Source: Haloplanus vescus
GTDB taxonomy: Archaea > Halobacteriota > Halobacteria > Halobacteriales > Haloferacaceae
DNA length: 64,000 bases
Reading direction: 5' to 3'
Assembly (NCBI RefSeq): GCF_900107665.1
Contig: NZ_FNQT01000002.1
Span: 126,286 to 190,285 of the forward strand
Position numbers and translations under genes: made by a program. The notes beneath the pieces are model-generated. The model ran no database searches and was not told the origin of the DNA. It saw only the letters and a list, made by a program, of their open reading frames with translations. This document shows positions 33,851 through 43,388 of this stretch, in pieces (within the stretch, counting starts at the first letter, position 1; each line of letters opens with the position of its first letter).

Positions 33851-33924
33851 TGGGCCAACGCGGATTTGAACCGCGGACCTCCCGGTTATCAGCCGAGCGC
33901 TCAACCTAACTGAGCTATTGGCCC
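33851..33924 (-). tRNA. tRNA-Ile (anticodon GAT)
   Basis: A 74-nt cloverleaf: acceptor GGGCCAA/TTGGCCC, D-stem GCTC/GAGC, anticodon loop CTGATAA (GAT), T-arm CGCGG-TTCAAAT-CCGCG, discriminator A. No intron, no CCA. TTAAAC about 35-40 bp upstream is a plausible TATA element. Confidence 0.97.
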
Positions 33925-34006
33925 AAGTGAGCGCATCAATTGCTTGCGCCGTCGTTTGTTTAAGAGTTTCTTTTCGTTTCCCGTCGGTCGACCAACAGGC
34001 GGGGAG

Positions 34007-34492
34007 TCACTCGTCGTTGACCCGGTACGAACTCCCGTCCACGTCGTACACGTCGTCGTCGCCGCTCTCGTTCGGGAAGCCGCCGATGTAGACGTTGCCG
34101 CTGACGAATCCGCCGCTCTTCTTGTCGAGGTAGGGGCGGACCACGAGGCGTTCGAGGCCGGCCCGAATCGGCGCGCGAGTGAGGGGCACGCCGATGAGGA
34201 AGCCGATGGCGTCCGTGACGAGGCCGGGCGTGAGCAGGAAGGCCCCGGCGGCGATGAGGAGGCCACCGTCCATGAGCTCCTTCGTGGGAACCTCGCCCGT
34301 CGCGAGTCGTTGCTGGAGGCGCTGAACCGTGTGTCGGCCCTCGGCCCGGACCAGCAGCATACCGATGAGGCCGGTGAGGACGACCAGCGCGACGGTCATC
34401 GGCGCGCCGATGGCGTCGGCGACGACGACGAGAAACAGGGCGTCGGCCAGTGGGATGAGCAACAGCAGCGCGATCACCCAGCGCAGGCGCAT
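34007..34492 (-). CDS. FxsA family membrane protein
   Basis: 161 residues. The FxsA signature: helices at about 5-26 and 30-48, then LLVRAEGRHTVQRLQQRLATGEVPTKELMDGGLLIAAGAFLLTPGLVTDAIGF, followed by an acidic soluble tail (about 120-161). In E. coli FxsA affects exclusion of phage T7; the role in archaea is unknown. Confidence 0.9.
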   Translation of the reverse strand: MRLRWVIALLLLIPLADALFLVVVADAIGAPMTVALVVLTGLIGMLLVRAEGRHTVQRLQQRLATGEVPTKELMDGGLLIAAGAFLLTPGLVTDAIGFLIGVPLTRAPIRAGLERLVVRPYLDKKSGGFVSGNVYIGGFPNESGDDDVYDVDGSSYRVNDE

Positions 34493-34573
34493 ACCCCCAC
34501 TATCGGCCCCCCGCCCATAGCCCTTTTGACGCCGGGACGAAGCCCTTAGGCCCGCCCGTCACTCAGGGGTCGT

Positions 34574-36160
34574 ATGACCGACGGGACGCGTGTCGAGTGG
34601 CGCGAGTGGGGGACGGCGGCGTTCGACGAGGCACGTCGGCGCGGCGCGCCCGTCCTCCTCGTGCTGACGGCGACGTGGTGTGGCGAGTGTCACGAGATGG
34701 ACGCCCGAACCTACGGCGAGCCACGAATCGCGGCCAACCTGAACGACGGGTTCGTCCCCGTCCGCGTTGACGTCGACCGACACCCGCGGGTACGCGAACG
34801 CTACAACGTCGGCGGCTTCCCCTCCACCGTCTTCTGTACCCCCGATGGGAAACGCATCGCTGGCGCCGGCTTCCTCGGCCCGGACGGCATGCGACAGGTG
34901 ATCGACCGCGTGCGCGAGCGATGGGACGCCAGCGGCATGGACGCCGGCCGCGTTCCCCGGTCGCTCGGGGGCGACCCGCCGCCCGCGGGCGAGGTGACCG
35001 ACCGCATCGAGGCACACCTCGCTGGCCAGCTCGACGCCCAGTTCGACGCAGAGTTCGGCGGGTGGGGCGACTCTCCGAAGTTCCCGCTCCCGAACACTAT
35101 CGAGTTCGCCCTCAAGCGCGACCGGGCGAAGGCCCGCCAGACCCTCGACGCCGTCACCCGCGGCCTGTTCGACGAGTCTGAGGGCGGCTTCTACCGCTAC
35201 GCGCGGACCCGCGACTGGGGCGACCCCGACCGGGCGAAACTGCTCGCCGACAACGCGGCGCTGGTCCGCGCGTTCGCCCACGCCTACTGTTACACCGGCG
35301 AGGAGGCCTATCGCCGCCCCGCCGACCGGACCGTCGAGTTCCTGACCGACGACCTCTGGAACGGGTCGGCCTTCGGCGGGAGCCAAGGCCCCGAGACGGA
35401 ATCGGGCACCCGAACCGACCTGACCGCCTTCGCCGATTCGAACGCCCTCGCCGTCGACGCCCTCCTCACGCTCACCGCCTACACCGACGCCGACGAGCCA
35501 CGGACCTACGCCCGGCGGGCGCTCTCGACGCTCCAGTCCGAGTTCGTCGACGACGACGGCACTGTCCGCCACTGGGCCGACGACGCGGCACCGACCTGCT
35601 GTCTCGACGACCAGGCGCACACGGTCGCTGCCGGCGTCCGCGCCGCACAGGTACTCGGCGACGACGACGCCCTCGAGATGGCGCGCCGCGTCGCCGACCG
35701 GACCATCGACGCACTCTTCGACGGCGACGCGTTCCGCGACGGTCCCGCGACGGGGCCGGGGCTGTTGGACCGACCGCTCTATCCCCTCGACGGCGCCGTC
35801 ACCCTCGCCGACGCGTTCCTCGACCTCGCCGTCCTGACCGGTGACGACCGCTATCGGACCGTCGCCCGCGACGCCGTCGGTGCGTTCGCGGGGGCGTGGG
35901 ACCGCTTTGGCGTACAGGTCGCCGGCTACGGCGCTGTCTGTGCGCGACTCTGTGGCGACTCGCTGGTCGTCTCGGTGGGCGAAGGCGCCGGCTCGGACCT
36001 CCACCGCGCCGCGCTCCGAATCGCAGACCACGAGAAGGTCGTCGTCCCGGACGCCTCGGAGCCAGAGTCGGGTACGGCCGTCGTCGCCGTCGGCGATCGC
36101 TCGCGGACCGTCTCGTCGCCGTCCGACCTCGCGGACGCCGTCGCGTCGCTCGCCGAGTAA
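34574..36160 (+). CDS. YyaL/SSP411-like protein: thioredoxin domain fused to an alpha/alpha barrel
   Basis: 528 residues. DUF255-type thioredoxin fold with WCGECHEM (C36/C39) and a cis-proline in VGGFPSTVF, then six-hairpin glycosidase-like repeats (EFGGWGDSPKFPLPNTIEF, the strongest family signature, near residue 160; SNALAVDALLTLTAY). Usual family members are about 680 residues, so this haloarchaeal form is shorter. Function is not established; thiol-redox activity is likely from the CxxC. Confidence 0.85.
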   Translation: MTDGTRVEWREWGTAAFDEARRRGAPVLLVLTATWCGECHEMDARTYGEPRIAANLNDGFVPVRVDVDRHPRVRERYNVGGFPSTVFCTPDGKRIAGAGFLGPDGMRQVIDRVRERWDASGMDAGRVPRSLGGDPPPAGEVTDRIEAHLAGQLDAQFDAEFGGWGDSPKFPLPNTIEFALKRDRAKARQTLDAVTRGLFDESEGGFYRYARTRDWGDPDRAKLLADNAALVRAFAHAYCYTGEEAYRRPADRTVEFLTDDLWNGSAFGGSQGPETESGTRTDLTAFADSNALAVDALLTLTAYTDADEPRTYARRALSTLQSEFVDDDGTVRHWADDAAPTCCLDDQAHTVAAGVRAAQVLGDDDALEMARRVADRTIDALFDGDAFRDGPATGPGLLDRPLYPLDGAVTLADAFLDLAVLTGDDRYRTVARDAVGAFAGAWDRFGVQVAGYGAVCARLCGDSLVVSVGEGAGSDLHRAALRIADHEKVVVPDASEPESGTAVVAVGDRSRTVSSPSDLADAVASLAE

Positions 36161-36201
36161 ACAGCCGATTCGTTTTTGAGTCCGGGTCTCTTCCCGCTCG
36201 T

Positions 36202-37020
36202 ATGGCATCACTTCGCGACCTCGGGCTGTCGGAATACGAATCCCGGACGTATCAAGCACTTCTCGACGAGGCTCCGGCAACCGCCAAGGAGTTGTCGACG
36301 TCGAGCGAGGTGCCGATGGGCCGTATCTACGACGTGCTCAACGGACTGGAGGGCAACGGCCTCGTGCGGAGTCAGGCCGCGAGTCGCCCCAAGAAGTACA
36401 TCGCGGTCGAACCCGATACGGCACTCGACCGCCTCGTAGAGGCACGAAAGCGGGAGCTCGACCAGCAGGCCGAGCGCTACGAGGCGGTCGCCGCGGACCT
36501 GGTCGACGACCTCGACGCCGCCAACCCCGTCGACGGCCAGTTCTGGACCGCGGCGGTCGGGCCGGAGGAGACGATCGACCTGTTGCTGGAACGCCTCTCG
36601 GCCGCCGACGAGGAGATTCATCACGCCGCCGGCATCCCCTCGCCACAGGTCGATCTCAGCGACGTTGGCCTGCGCGTCCTCGAAGCCTTCGAGGCGGCGC
36701 TGGACCGCGGCGTGACCGTGTCGGCGCTTGTCGACGACGAACTCGTTGACACCGTCTCCGACGACCTGCGGATGGCCTACGCCACGCGACTCGGTGACCA
36801 CGAGAACTACGCGAGTCGACGCTCCGCTGCCATCGACGGGACGTTCATCCTCATCGACGGGGAAGAGGTGTGTATCGAGGTACCGAATCCGCTCGACTCC
36901 GGCGAGGCCTTCGCGATGATCGACTTCAAGGACGCCGCGTTCGCCGACGACGTGCACACCGTCTTCGAGGAACAGTGGGAAGACTCGGAGCCGCTGGATT
37001 TCCGGGCCGCGCCCCGGTAG
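36202..37020 (+). CDS. TrmB-family transcriptional regulator
   Basis: 272 residues. Winged helix (1-75) with LGLSEYESRTYQALLDEAPATAKELSTSSEVPMGRIYDVLNGLEGNGLV, a coiled-coil linker (80-115) and a TrmB C-terminal effector domain. Proteins of this kind sense sugars or other metabolites. TTTTTGAG 25 bp upstream supports leaderless initiation at 36202. Its own stop abuts that of mptA on the other strand. Confidence 0.88.
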   Translation: MASLRDLGLSEYESRTYQALLDEAPATAKELSTSSEVPMGRIYDVLNGLEGNGLVRSQAASRPKKYIAVEPDTALDRLVEARKRELDQQAERYEAVAADLVDDLDAANPVDGQFWTAAVGPEETIDLLLERLSAADEEIHHAAGIPSPQVDLSDVGLRVLEAFEAALDRGVTVSALVDDELVDTVSDDLRMAYATRLGDHENYASRRSAAIDGTFILIDGEEVCIEVPNPLDSGEAFAMIDFKDAAFADDVHTVFEEQWEDSEPLDFRAAPR

Positions 37021-37947
37021 TTACTGGCCGACTTCTTCGCGGAGAGCGTCGAGCGTGAGTTCGCGTTCGGCGTGGGCGTTGTGCTGGTGGATGGACTCGT
37101 CGTTCGACTGCTTCATGTGAATCACCGCGTCTCCGGGCAGGTGGTCGAACTCCTCCACGGCGGACTCGGCGAGCGAGCGCACGCAGTCCTCGACGAACTT
37201 GGCGTTCGCGTGGGCGTGGTAGGTCATGTGGTCCTCGTCGGGCCGCTTCGCGAGGTTGTAGATGCGGGCACTCATCGCGTCGCGAGCGACGTCGATAATG
37301 TCCCGGAGGTCAACGTCGGGCGACCCATCGCTCGTGATGGTGAGGGTGGCGTGGCCGCGCTGAGAGTGGCCGGGTTGGGGCACTTCGTCTAGGAACGCCT
37401 CGGTCGTCTCCTCGTCGACGCCGAGACTGCTGAGCGTTTCGCGGGCGCGCGCCTCGGACATGCCCTGCGAACAGGGGCAGACGGTCATGCCGGTGACCTG
37501 GGCACCGATTTCCTCGCGAGTGCCGTCCTCGGTGGCGACGGCGCCGGCGATGATGGTCGCCGTGTTCTGCGTGTCGAGGTCGGATGCGGGCGTCTTCTCG
37601 CGAGTGACGTAGTCGGCTTCCATCCGAACCTCCGCGGTGGAGGTGTAGTCGTGTTTCTCGAGGAGGCGCTCGGCAACGTCGCCGCACACCTCCTCCACCC
37701 GGTAGGACGGTTCGGAGACGGCGCGTTCGAGCGTCTCGTCGATAACCTGCATGTTGCGACTCATGTCGATGCCCTTCCGACCGCTCGGCAGGTCGACGAA
37801 CACTTCGAACTCCGCCATCAGAACGATTGGGCGTTTCCCGTTTCGGTCGATTTTGACGAGTTTCTCGACGCCGGTCACCCCGACTTGGCTGAGTCCGACC
37901 GTCACGTCGGGCTGGCTTGCCTGCACGTCGGGCAGCTGGTGGCTCAT
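37021..37947 (-). CDS. mptA: GTP cyclohydrolase MptA (FolE2-like)
   Basis: 308 residues. [27 protein letters not shown] at the N-terminus, [15 protein letters not shown] with the metal-binding Cys/Ser loop, and QRGHATLTI, all characteristic of archaeal MptA. It converts GTP to dihydroneopterin 2',3'-cyclic phosphate for tetrahydromethanopterin/folate-type pterins, using Fe(II). A cytoplasmic homotetramer in the family. Confidence 0.95.
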   Translation of the reverse strand: MSHQLPDVQASQPDVTVGLSQVGVTGVEKLVKIDRNGKRPIVLMAEFEVFVDLPSGRKGIDMSRNMQVIDETLERAVSEPSYRVEEVCGDVAERLLEKHDYTSTAEVRMEADYVTREKTPASDLDTQNTATIIAGAVATEDGTREEIGAQVTGMTVCPCSQGMSEARARETLSSLGVDEETTEAFLDEVPQPGHSQRGHATLTITSDGSPDVDLRDIIDVARDAMSARIYNLAKRPDEDHMTYHAHANAKFVEDCVRSLAESAVEEFDHLPGDAVIHMKQSNDESIHQHNAHAERELTLDALREEVGQ

Positions 37948-37989
37948 CGACTATCGGCAAGGACCCGTCGCGATTAGGACTTTCGGTCG

Positions 37990-38400
37990 CTACGGCCAGT
38001 CGTCGCGCGTCTCTGCCTCGAAGGGGTCTTCGGCGTCCTCCGTTTCGCCGAGGTCCCACTCCGCGAACTCCGCGGCCTCCTCGATGGAGAGGTACTCCCA
38101 GTCGTGTGCCTCCGCAGTCGCCCGGTCTTCCTCCGTCGTCCCGATGAAGACGTGGCGGTCCGTTTCGAACTGCTCGGCGACGCCGTCGAGGCTCTCCTCG
38201 ACGCCCCGCGGGCCGGAGAAGAAGTCCTGTCGCAGGCGTCGCTTCCGGGTGAAGTTCGTGACGACGTAGGTCGGCTCGTCGCTCAAGACGCCCACGTACT
38301 CCGTCCACTTCCGGGCGTCGTCGAACACCGCGTTCGGGTCGGCGAGTTCCTTCAGCGCCTCGAACTCGAACGCGAGGGTCATCGTCCCGCTGCTGTCCAT
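37990..38400 (-). CDS. Conserved haloarchaeal protein of unknown function
   Basis: 136 residues (or 130 from the ATG at 38382, MTLAFEFEALKELADPNAVFDDAR). Alpha/beta character with a WTEYVGVLSD / PTYVVTNFTRKRRLRQDFFSGPRGVEESL segment, a central VFIGTTEEDRATAEAHDWEYLSIEEAAEFAEW segment reminiscent of a small receiver or PLP-like half, and an acidic tail. I recognise it only as a haloarchaeal family. Confidence 0.7.
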   Translation of the reverse strand: MDSSGTMTLAFEFEALKELADPNAVFDDARKWTEYVGVLSDEPTYVVTNFTRKRRLRQDFFSGPRGVEESLDGVAEQFETDRHVFIGTTEEDRATAEAHDWEYLSIEEAAEFAEWDLGETEDAEDPFEAETRDDWP

Positions 38401-38442
38401 AGCGGGTCTATCGCGAGGCCAGACAAAACGGCTTCGGTCCGC

Positions 38443-38655
38443 CTACTCGATGCGGTAGTACTCCGTGAATACGACGACATCGCCCTCCGACAACCCCGGA
38501 AGCGTCGTCGGGTCACGCGGCGATGCACCCTCCGTGACGTTGACGAGGTACTCCTGCGTGCGCTCGTCGAGTTCGTCGAAGTGCCGTACTCGACCGCTCC
38601 TCGGCACGACTACGGACTGGTTCACGTCGAAGTCGGTGTCGACGGCTCGGGCCAT
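38443..38655 (-). CDS. Small haloarchaeal protein of unknown function
   Basis: 70 residues starting MARAVDTDFDVNQSVVVPRSGRV. It is beta-rich with a VTEGASPRDPTTLPGLSEGDVVVF C-terminus, possibly an OB- or PRC-like mini barrel. Preceded by an extended AT-rich promoter with direct repeats. No function can be given. Confidence 0.7.
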   Translation of the reverse strand: MARAVDTDFDVNQSVVVPRSGRVRHFDELDERTQEYLVNVTEGASPRDPTTLPGLSEGDVVVFTEYYRIE

Positions 38656-38667
38656 GTCATAAACATT

Positions 38668-38691
38668 GTGATTAATCGTGATAAATATTTT
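38668..38691 (-). promoter_or_regulatory. TATA box and direct repeats upstream of the gene at 38655
   Basis: AAAATATTTAT on the minus strand (38681-38691) is centred about 30 bp upstream of the ATG. Two ATCAC copies (38668-38672 and 38678-38682), 10 bp apart, lie between TATA and start, so a bound protein would block initiation. AT content is far above the surroundings. Confidence 0.5.
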
Positions 38692-38741
38692 GCCGGGGTG
38701 CGAACTATCGGCGAATCGTCGAAAAACGGAGACGACGGGCG

Positions 38742-39980
38742 TTACTGCTCTTGGGACTGCGCGAGGTCGTCGAGGTCGACGGACTGCTGAAGGAGCGCTT
38801 CCTTCTGGTCGGCGACGACGCGCCCTTCGCGCATCAACTGCTTGTACGCGCTCTGGGGCGAGAGGTCGCCGATGAGCACGCCGCCGACGATTTTGCCGTC
38901 CTTGAACGCCAGTCGGCGCCACTCGGTGTCGGAGTACTTGCGTTCGCACTCGTCGTCGCCGATGGTCGGGTGGCCGAAGGAGAGGAAGGGGAAGTCGAAG
39001 TGAGTGATGGAGTACGAGGAGACGAAGCGGAACTCCTCGGATTCGGGTTCGAGCATGTTCTTCGCGGCGATAGTGCCCTGCGCCTTGGCGCTGTCCCACG
39101 AACCGTTCTGGGCGCGTTCGCCGAGGATGGTGTCGTGATACCGGGTGATGTCGCCCGCGGCGAAGATGTCGTCGGCGCTCGTCCGCATGTACTCGTCGAC
39201 GAAGATACCGCCGTCGCGTTCGATGCCCGTCCCCTGCAGAATCTCCGTGTTGAAGTTGAGGCCGATGGCGATGCCGACGAAGTCGCCGTCGTAGCGGTCG
39301 CCGTTGGGGTCGATGGCCGCCGTGACGTGGCCGTCGTCGTCCGTCTCGAAGTGGTCGACGCCGCTCTGGAAGACGGGTTCGACGCCGCGTTCGCGCATCG
39401 CGTCGTGGAGAATCTCCGCGCCCTCCGTCGAGAGCGCGTAGCGCCACCAGGAATCACCGCGCATCAGGTAGTGAGCCTCTACGTCCTGCGCACCGCAGAT
39501 GGCCGCGAGGTCGATACCCAGCAGGCCCGCACCGACGATGATGCCCGTGTCCGCGTCCTCGGCGTGATTTCGGATGGAGCGGGCGTCCTGGAACGTCCAG
39601 AAGTGGTGGATGCCCTCGGCGTCGCTGTTCTCGACCGGCAGCTGCGTGGGCGTCCCGCCCGTCGCGACGAGGAGCTTGTCGTACTCGATGATTTCGTCCT
39701 CGTGGGTCTTGATTCGGTGCCCGTCAGGGTCGATGTTCGTGACCAGCGTGTTGAGCTGCAGGTCGATGTCGCGCTCCTCGTACCACTCCGGCTCGTGGAT
39801 GGAGATGGGCATCTCCGGGAGCTTGCCCTTCGCGAACTCCTTGATGAGAATGCGGTTGTAGAGTGCCTCGCCTTCGTCCGTGATGACTGTGATGTCGGCG
39901 TCCGGCGCCTCCTCGCGGAGCGTCTCTGCGGCGGAACTCCCCGCGATGCCGTCGCCGATGATAACATACGACTGAGTCAT
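38742..39980 (-). CDS. NAD(P)/FAD-dependent oxidoreductase (pyridine nucleotide-disulfide family)
   Basis: 412 residues. FAD-binding GDGIAGSSAAETL (residues 9-21), central NAD-binding GAGLLGIDLAA (near 150), and the FAD ADP-binding FAAGDITRYHDTILG motif (near 275) as in rubredoxin reductases and nitrite reductase large-subunit flavodomains. No redox-active Cys pair (CxxxxC) is seen, so it is a reductase of the NADH-rubredoxin/ferredoxin type or NDH-like. Electron acceptor unknown. The start at 39980 fits the flavin-binding N-terminus (MTQSYVIIGDG). Confidence 0.85.
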   Translation of the reverse strand: MTQSYVIIGDGIAGSSAAETLREEAPDADITVITDEGEALYNRILIKEFAKGKLPEMPISIHEPEWYEERDIDLQLNTLVTNIDPDGHRIKTHEDEIIEYDKLLVATGGTPTQLPVENSDAEGIHHFWTFQDARSIRNHAEDADTGIIVGAGLLGIDLAAICGAQDVEAHYLMRGDSWWRYALSTEGAEILHDAMRERGVEPVFQSGVDHFETDDDGHVTAAIDPNGDRYDGDFVGIAIGLNFNTEILQGTGIERDGGIFVDEYMRTSADDIFAAGDITRYHDTILGERAQNGSWDSAKAQGTIAAKNMLEPESEEFRFVSSYSITHFDFPFLSFGHPTIGDDECERKYSDTEWRRLAFKDGKIVGGVLIGDLSPQSAYKQLMREGRVVADQKEALLQQSVDLDDLAQSQEQ

Positions 39981-40132
39981 ATATGCCGAAGTTTCGGGGG
40001 ACAGGTTAATGTCGATTGTTATCTGCGAAATTCGCCGCAATCGTCGATACCGGGGTTCGACTACCGTTGATTCCGTGGGAGAGTGTGTGATGGAACGGTG
40101 GCTTGAAGGCCGAACGAGTCGAACAACCGACA

Positions 40133-40708
40133 ATGAAACTTCGTCAGAACGTTCGCCACTTCGCCGCCAAACAGGCGCTCACGATGCCAGTCGTCGGCGA
40201 GATGGTCCGTGACCGCCTCGTCGACCTGCACGTCGACGTCTTCGGGTCGAAAGCCGCCGAGGGCCACCGCGAGGAACGCGAACCCCGACTGGAGGCCTTC
40301 TTCGACCGGACGTTCGACACCTACGTCGACGCCCTCGACGCCGGCTTCACCGAGGCCAAAGCCCGCGAAATCACGCACATCCAGGCGAATTTCGATTTCT
40401 ACAACCACGGCTGGACCGAGATGATGGAGTTCCCTGCCGACGAACTCGACGCCCACTACGACCGCTACCGCGAGTTCTTCGAGCGCCACGGCATCACCAT
40501 CGCCGACCCCCTCGGCGAGTACGGCGGTGACGTCCCCGACGCCCCCTCGACGCCCGAACGACTCGACGACCCGGTCCACCCCCACGCCGAGGGCGGCTTC
40601 GCCGACGACGTCTACGTCGAAGACGACGACGGGAACCTCGTCGTCGGCGGGACGGACGAACCCGACGACGTGGACGTGACGGCCGCACCCGGCGTCGACG
40701 AGGACTAG
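40133..40708 (+). CDS. Conserved haloarchaeal protein, DUF6149-like
   Basis: 191 residues. A helical N-terminal region (MKLRQNVRHFAAKQALTMPVVGEMVRDRLVDLHVDVFG) and EAKAREITHIQANFDFYNHGWTEMMEFPADELDAHYDRYREFF, then an acidic, probably disordered C-terminus of 60 residues. I recall this family as DUF6149 but cannot verify it. Stop forms CTAG with the next gene's stop. Confidence 0.65.
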   Translation: MKLRQNVRHFAAKQALTMPVVGEMVRDRLVDLHVDVFGSKAAEGHREEREPRLEAFFDRTFDTYVDALDAGFTEAKAREITHIQANFDFYNHGWTEMMEFPADELDAHYDRYREFFERHGITIADPLGEYGGDVPDAPSTPERLDDPVHPHAEGGFADDVYVEDDDGNLVVGGTDEPDDVDVTAAPGVDED

Positions 40709-42012
40709 TCCGCGAGCAGGTCCGCACACTCGAAGCCCGCGACGACGCCGCCGTTGAGGCTCCGTTCCGGGTACTGCGCCCGACTCGCCATCCCCGCGTA
40801 GTAGACGCCCTCACCGACTTCTTCGCGCAGGTCGTACGGAATCACCATGTCGAGATAGCCGCGTTCGTACACCGGTGCCGCCCGCGGGTTGCGCGCCACG
40901 CGGAACTCCCGGACGCTCGCCCGGTCGAACGACGGGAACATCTCCTCGATGTGCCCAAGCCACGTCGTCTCCAACTCCGCGTCGTCCATCTGCCACACCG
41001 CCTCCGACTCGTCTTGGACGTAGCTCGCGATGTAGAGCAGGTGGTCGCCGCCGTAGCGGGCGGGCGAGACGAAGTTCGTGTGTTCGATGAGCGCCCCGAA
41101 GGGGGCGTCGTGGGCCACGTTGAGCCAGTACGTCTCCGTCAGGGGTTCGTCCATCGTCACCGTGGCACAGACCGCGCCTTGGAAGTCGATGTCGCAGGTG
41201 TACCCCGTCAGCGATTCGAGGACGTTCGGCATCGTCGCGACGACGACACCCTCGGTCGGGTGGGTTTCCGTCCCCGCTTCGGTCTGGACAGTGAGCGAGT
41301 CGACGCCGTCCGGCCCGACCGTCAGGTCCGTCGCGCGCGCACCGGTCACGATGTTCTCCCGGCCCACCGCGTCCACGAGGGCGTCGATGAGGACGGCAAA
41401 GCCGCCCTCGAAGTAGCCCAGAATTTCGCCGCGGCGGAGGTCACGCTCCCCGCGGAACTTGATTCGTCCGAGGAGCCACGCGGCGCTCACGTCGTCCTTT
41501 CGGTCCCCGAACTTCGCGTCGAGCAGGGGTTCGAAGAAGTTCTCGTAGACGCCGCGGGTGGTGTGTTCGAGGAGGAACTGCTTGATGGGAACGTCCTCGA
41601 AATCGGTCAGGTCGTCGTAGGTGTCGAACTTCGGCCACCCGCCGCGCACGTCGATTTCGAGGGTCAACAGCCCCAGTCGGAACGTGTCGTAGAGGCTCAG
41701 ACCCGGGTAGGCGGCTATCTGTGGCAGGGTGTCGAGGGGGTGGACCACGCCGTCGACGTAGTAGGCGTTCTTGCCGACCAGCCACTCGACGCGGTCACCG
41801 AGTCCGAGGTCCTCGGCCAACTCGACGATGGTCTCCTCGGATTTCGAGAGGTGGTGGTAGAACTTCTCGATGTCGTCGCCGGCAGTCTCGTACGTCGCGG
41901 CTAAGCCGCCGAGGTCGTCGCTCGCCTCCACCACCGTCACCTCGTGGCCGTGTGATTGGAGGCGGTACGCGGCCGCCAGTCCGGCGATGCCGCCGCCGAC
42001 GACGTGAATCAT
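40705..42012 (-). CDS. FAD-dependent amine oxidase/phytoene-desaturase-like oxidoreductase
   Basis: 435 residues. N-terminal GGGIAGLAAAYRLQSHGHEVTVVEA FAD-binding motif, the GGLAATY substrate loop, GYFEGGFAVLIDAL near residue 200, and a C-terminal YYAGMASRAQYPERSLNGGVVAGFECADLL typical of protoporphyrinogen oxidase/phytoene desaturase-like enzymes. The substrate cannot be deduced; related haloarchaeal genes are often misannotated as protoporphyrinogen oxidase. Confidence 0.85.
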   Translation of the reverse strand: MIHVVGGGIAGLAAAYRLQSHGHEVTVVEASDDLGGLAATYETAGDDIEKFYHHLSKSEETIVELAEDLGLGDRVEWLVGKNAYYVDGVVHPLDTLPQIAAYPGLSLYDTFRLGLLTLEIDVRGGWPKFDTYDDLTDFEDVPIKQFLLEHTTRGVYENFFEPLLDAKFGDRKDDVSAAWLLGRIKFRGERDLRRGEILGYFEGGFAVLIDALVDAVGRENIVTGARATDLTVGPDGVDSLTVQTEAGTETHPTEGVVVATMPNVLESLTGYTCDIDFQGAVCATVTMDEPLTETYWLNVAHDAPFGALIEHTNFVSPARYGGDHLLYIASYVQDESEAVWQMDDAELETTWLGHIEEMFPSFDRASVREFRVARNPRAAPVYERGYLDMVIPYDLREEVGEGVYYAGMASRAQYPERSLNGGVVAGFECADLLAD

Positions 42013-42058
42013 ACTCTCTCTCGTCCCAGCGGGGGTAAGTGGATTGTGGATTGCGGAC

Positions 42059-43306
42059 TCAGAGCCACGGGGTCGACCGCGTCTGCAACTCGCCGGCGAC
42101 CGACTCCTCCATCGCCGCCGCGGGGTCGTCGCGGTTCGCCAGCACCCACATCAGCTTCGCCGTCGCCGTCTCGGGCAGGGTGTCGCCCGCCTCGACGACG
42201 CCGGCGTCCAGCAGGTCCCGGCCCGTGTCGTACACGCGGTCACAGACGCGGCCTTCGAGACACTGACTCGTCATGGCGACGACGGTGCCCGCGTCGGTCA
42301 GCGACTCGATGCGGTCGATCCAGTCCGTCGCGACGTGGCCCAGTCCCGTCCCCTCGATGACGACGCCCGCCGCGTCGTCGAGGTGGTCCAGAGCTGCGGG
42401 GTTCATCCCCGGCGTGAACTTCACGAGTTCGACGCTCGTCTCCAGGTCCGGCGCGAGCGACAGGTCGGTGTCGCCGCGCTCGGGGCCGTCGCGTCGGAAC
42501 GACACCGTCTCGGAGTCGTAGTCGACGCGACCGATTGGCTCCGCGCCGACCGTCTCGAAGGCGTCGCGACGCGAGGTGTGGTTCTTCCGGACGCGGGTGC
42601 CGCGGTGGAGCGCGCAGGCGTCGTCGCTCGGCGACTCGTGCATGCACACCAGCACCTCGGCGCGGTCGCTCTTCGCCGCCTCGACGGCACAGACCGCGTT
42701 CATCACGTTGTCGCTGGAGGGGCGGTCCGCCGACCGCTGACTCCCCGTGAAGACGATGGGCACCGGCGTATCGAGCATGAACGCGAGCGCCGACGCCGTG
42801 TACTGCATCGTGTCCGTCCCGTGCATGACGACGACGCCGTCCGCGCCGGCCTCGATTTCCTCGTGGACCGCCTTGGCGAGGTCCTGCCACACGTCGGGCG
42901 TCATGTTCTCGGAGAGGATATTGGCGACGACGCGCCCGCGGTAGTTGGCCCGGCCCGCGAGGTCCGGCACCGCGCGGAGGACGTCCTCCGCGTCGAACTG
43001 CGCGGTCACCGCGCCGGTCCGGTAGTCGACCGTCGAGGCGATGGTGCCGCCGGTCGAGATGAGCGAGATAGTCGGCAGGTCGTCATCGAATTCGATGGTC
43101 GACTCGTCGCCGTCGCCGGCCCCCGCGCTCTCGACGTCGTACACGTCGCGTTCGAGCACTTCGACCGCGGCGTCGTCGCGGGCGATGCCCACGTTGTAGC
43201 CACCGGGCAACTTCACGACGAGGTTGTCCGCTGTCGTCGACGGCATGAGGACGCCCTCGTTCTCGACGTCCCCGCGTTCGACGCGGACGCGATCCCCTGG
43301 GTTCAT
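42059..43306 (-). CDS. gatD: Glu-tRNA(Gln) amidotransferase subunit D
   Basis: 415 residues. N-terminal barrel (GDRVRVERGDVENEGVLMPS) followed by an asparaginase-like domain with ISTGGTIASTVDYRTGAV (catalytic Thr) and VVVMHGTDTMQYTASALAFML. Works with GatE to turn Glu-tRNA(Gln) into Gln-tRNA(Gln) in archaea; gatE is not in the window. The ATG at 43306 is preferred because the preceding 88 residues of the open frame are low-complexity. Confidence 0.95.
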   Translation of the reverse strand: MNPGDRVRVERGDVENEGVLMPSTTADNLVVKLPGGYNVGIARDDAAVEVLERDVYDVESAGAGDGDESTIEFDDDLPTISLISTGGTIASTVDYRTGAVTAQFDAEDVLRAVPDLAGRANYRGRVVANILSENMTPDVWQDLAKAVHEEIEAGADGVVVMHGTDTMQYTASALAFMLDTPVPIVFTGSQRSADRPSSDNVMNAVCAVEAAKSDRAEVLVCMHESPSDDACALHRGTRVRKNHTSRRDAFETVGAEPIGRVDYDSETVSFRRDGPERGDTDLSLAPDLETSVELVKFTPGMNPAALDHLDDAAGVVIEGTGLGHVATDWIDRIESLTDAGTVVAMTSQCLEGRVCDRVYDTGRDLLDAGVVEAGDTLPETATAKLMWVLANRDDPAAAMEESVAGELQTRSTPWL

Positions 43307-43388
43307 ACGCCGAGGTATCGTCCGGGCGGACTTGAATCCACTCGTTGCGCGCCGCAAGCCACTTCTCGCTCCGTCCCCGAGGCGAGGT

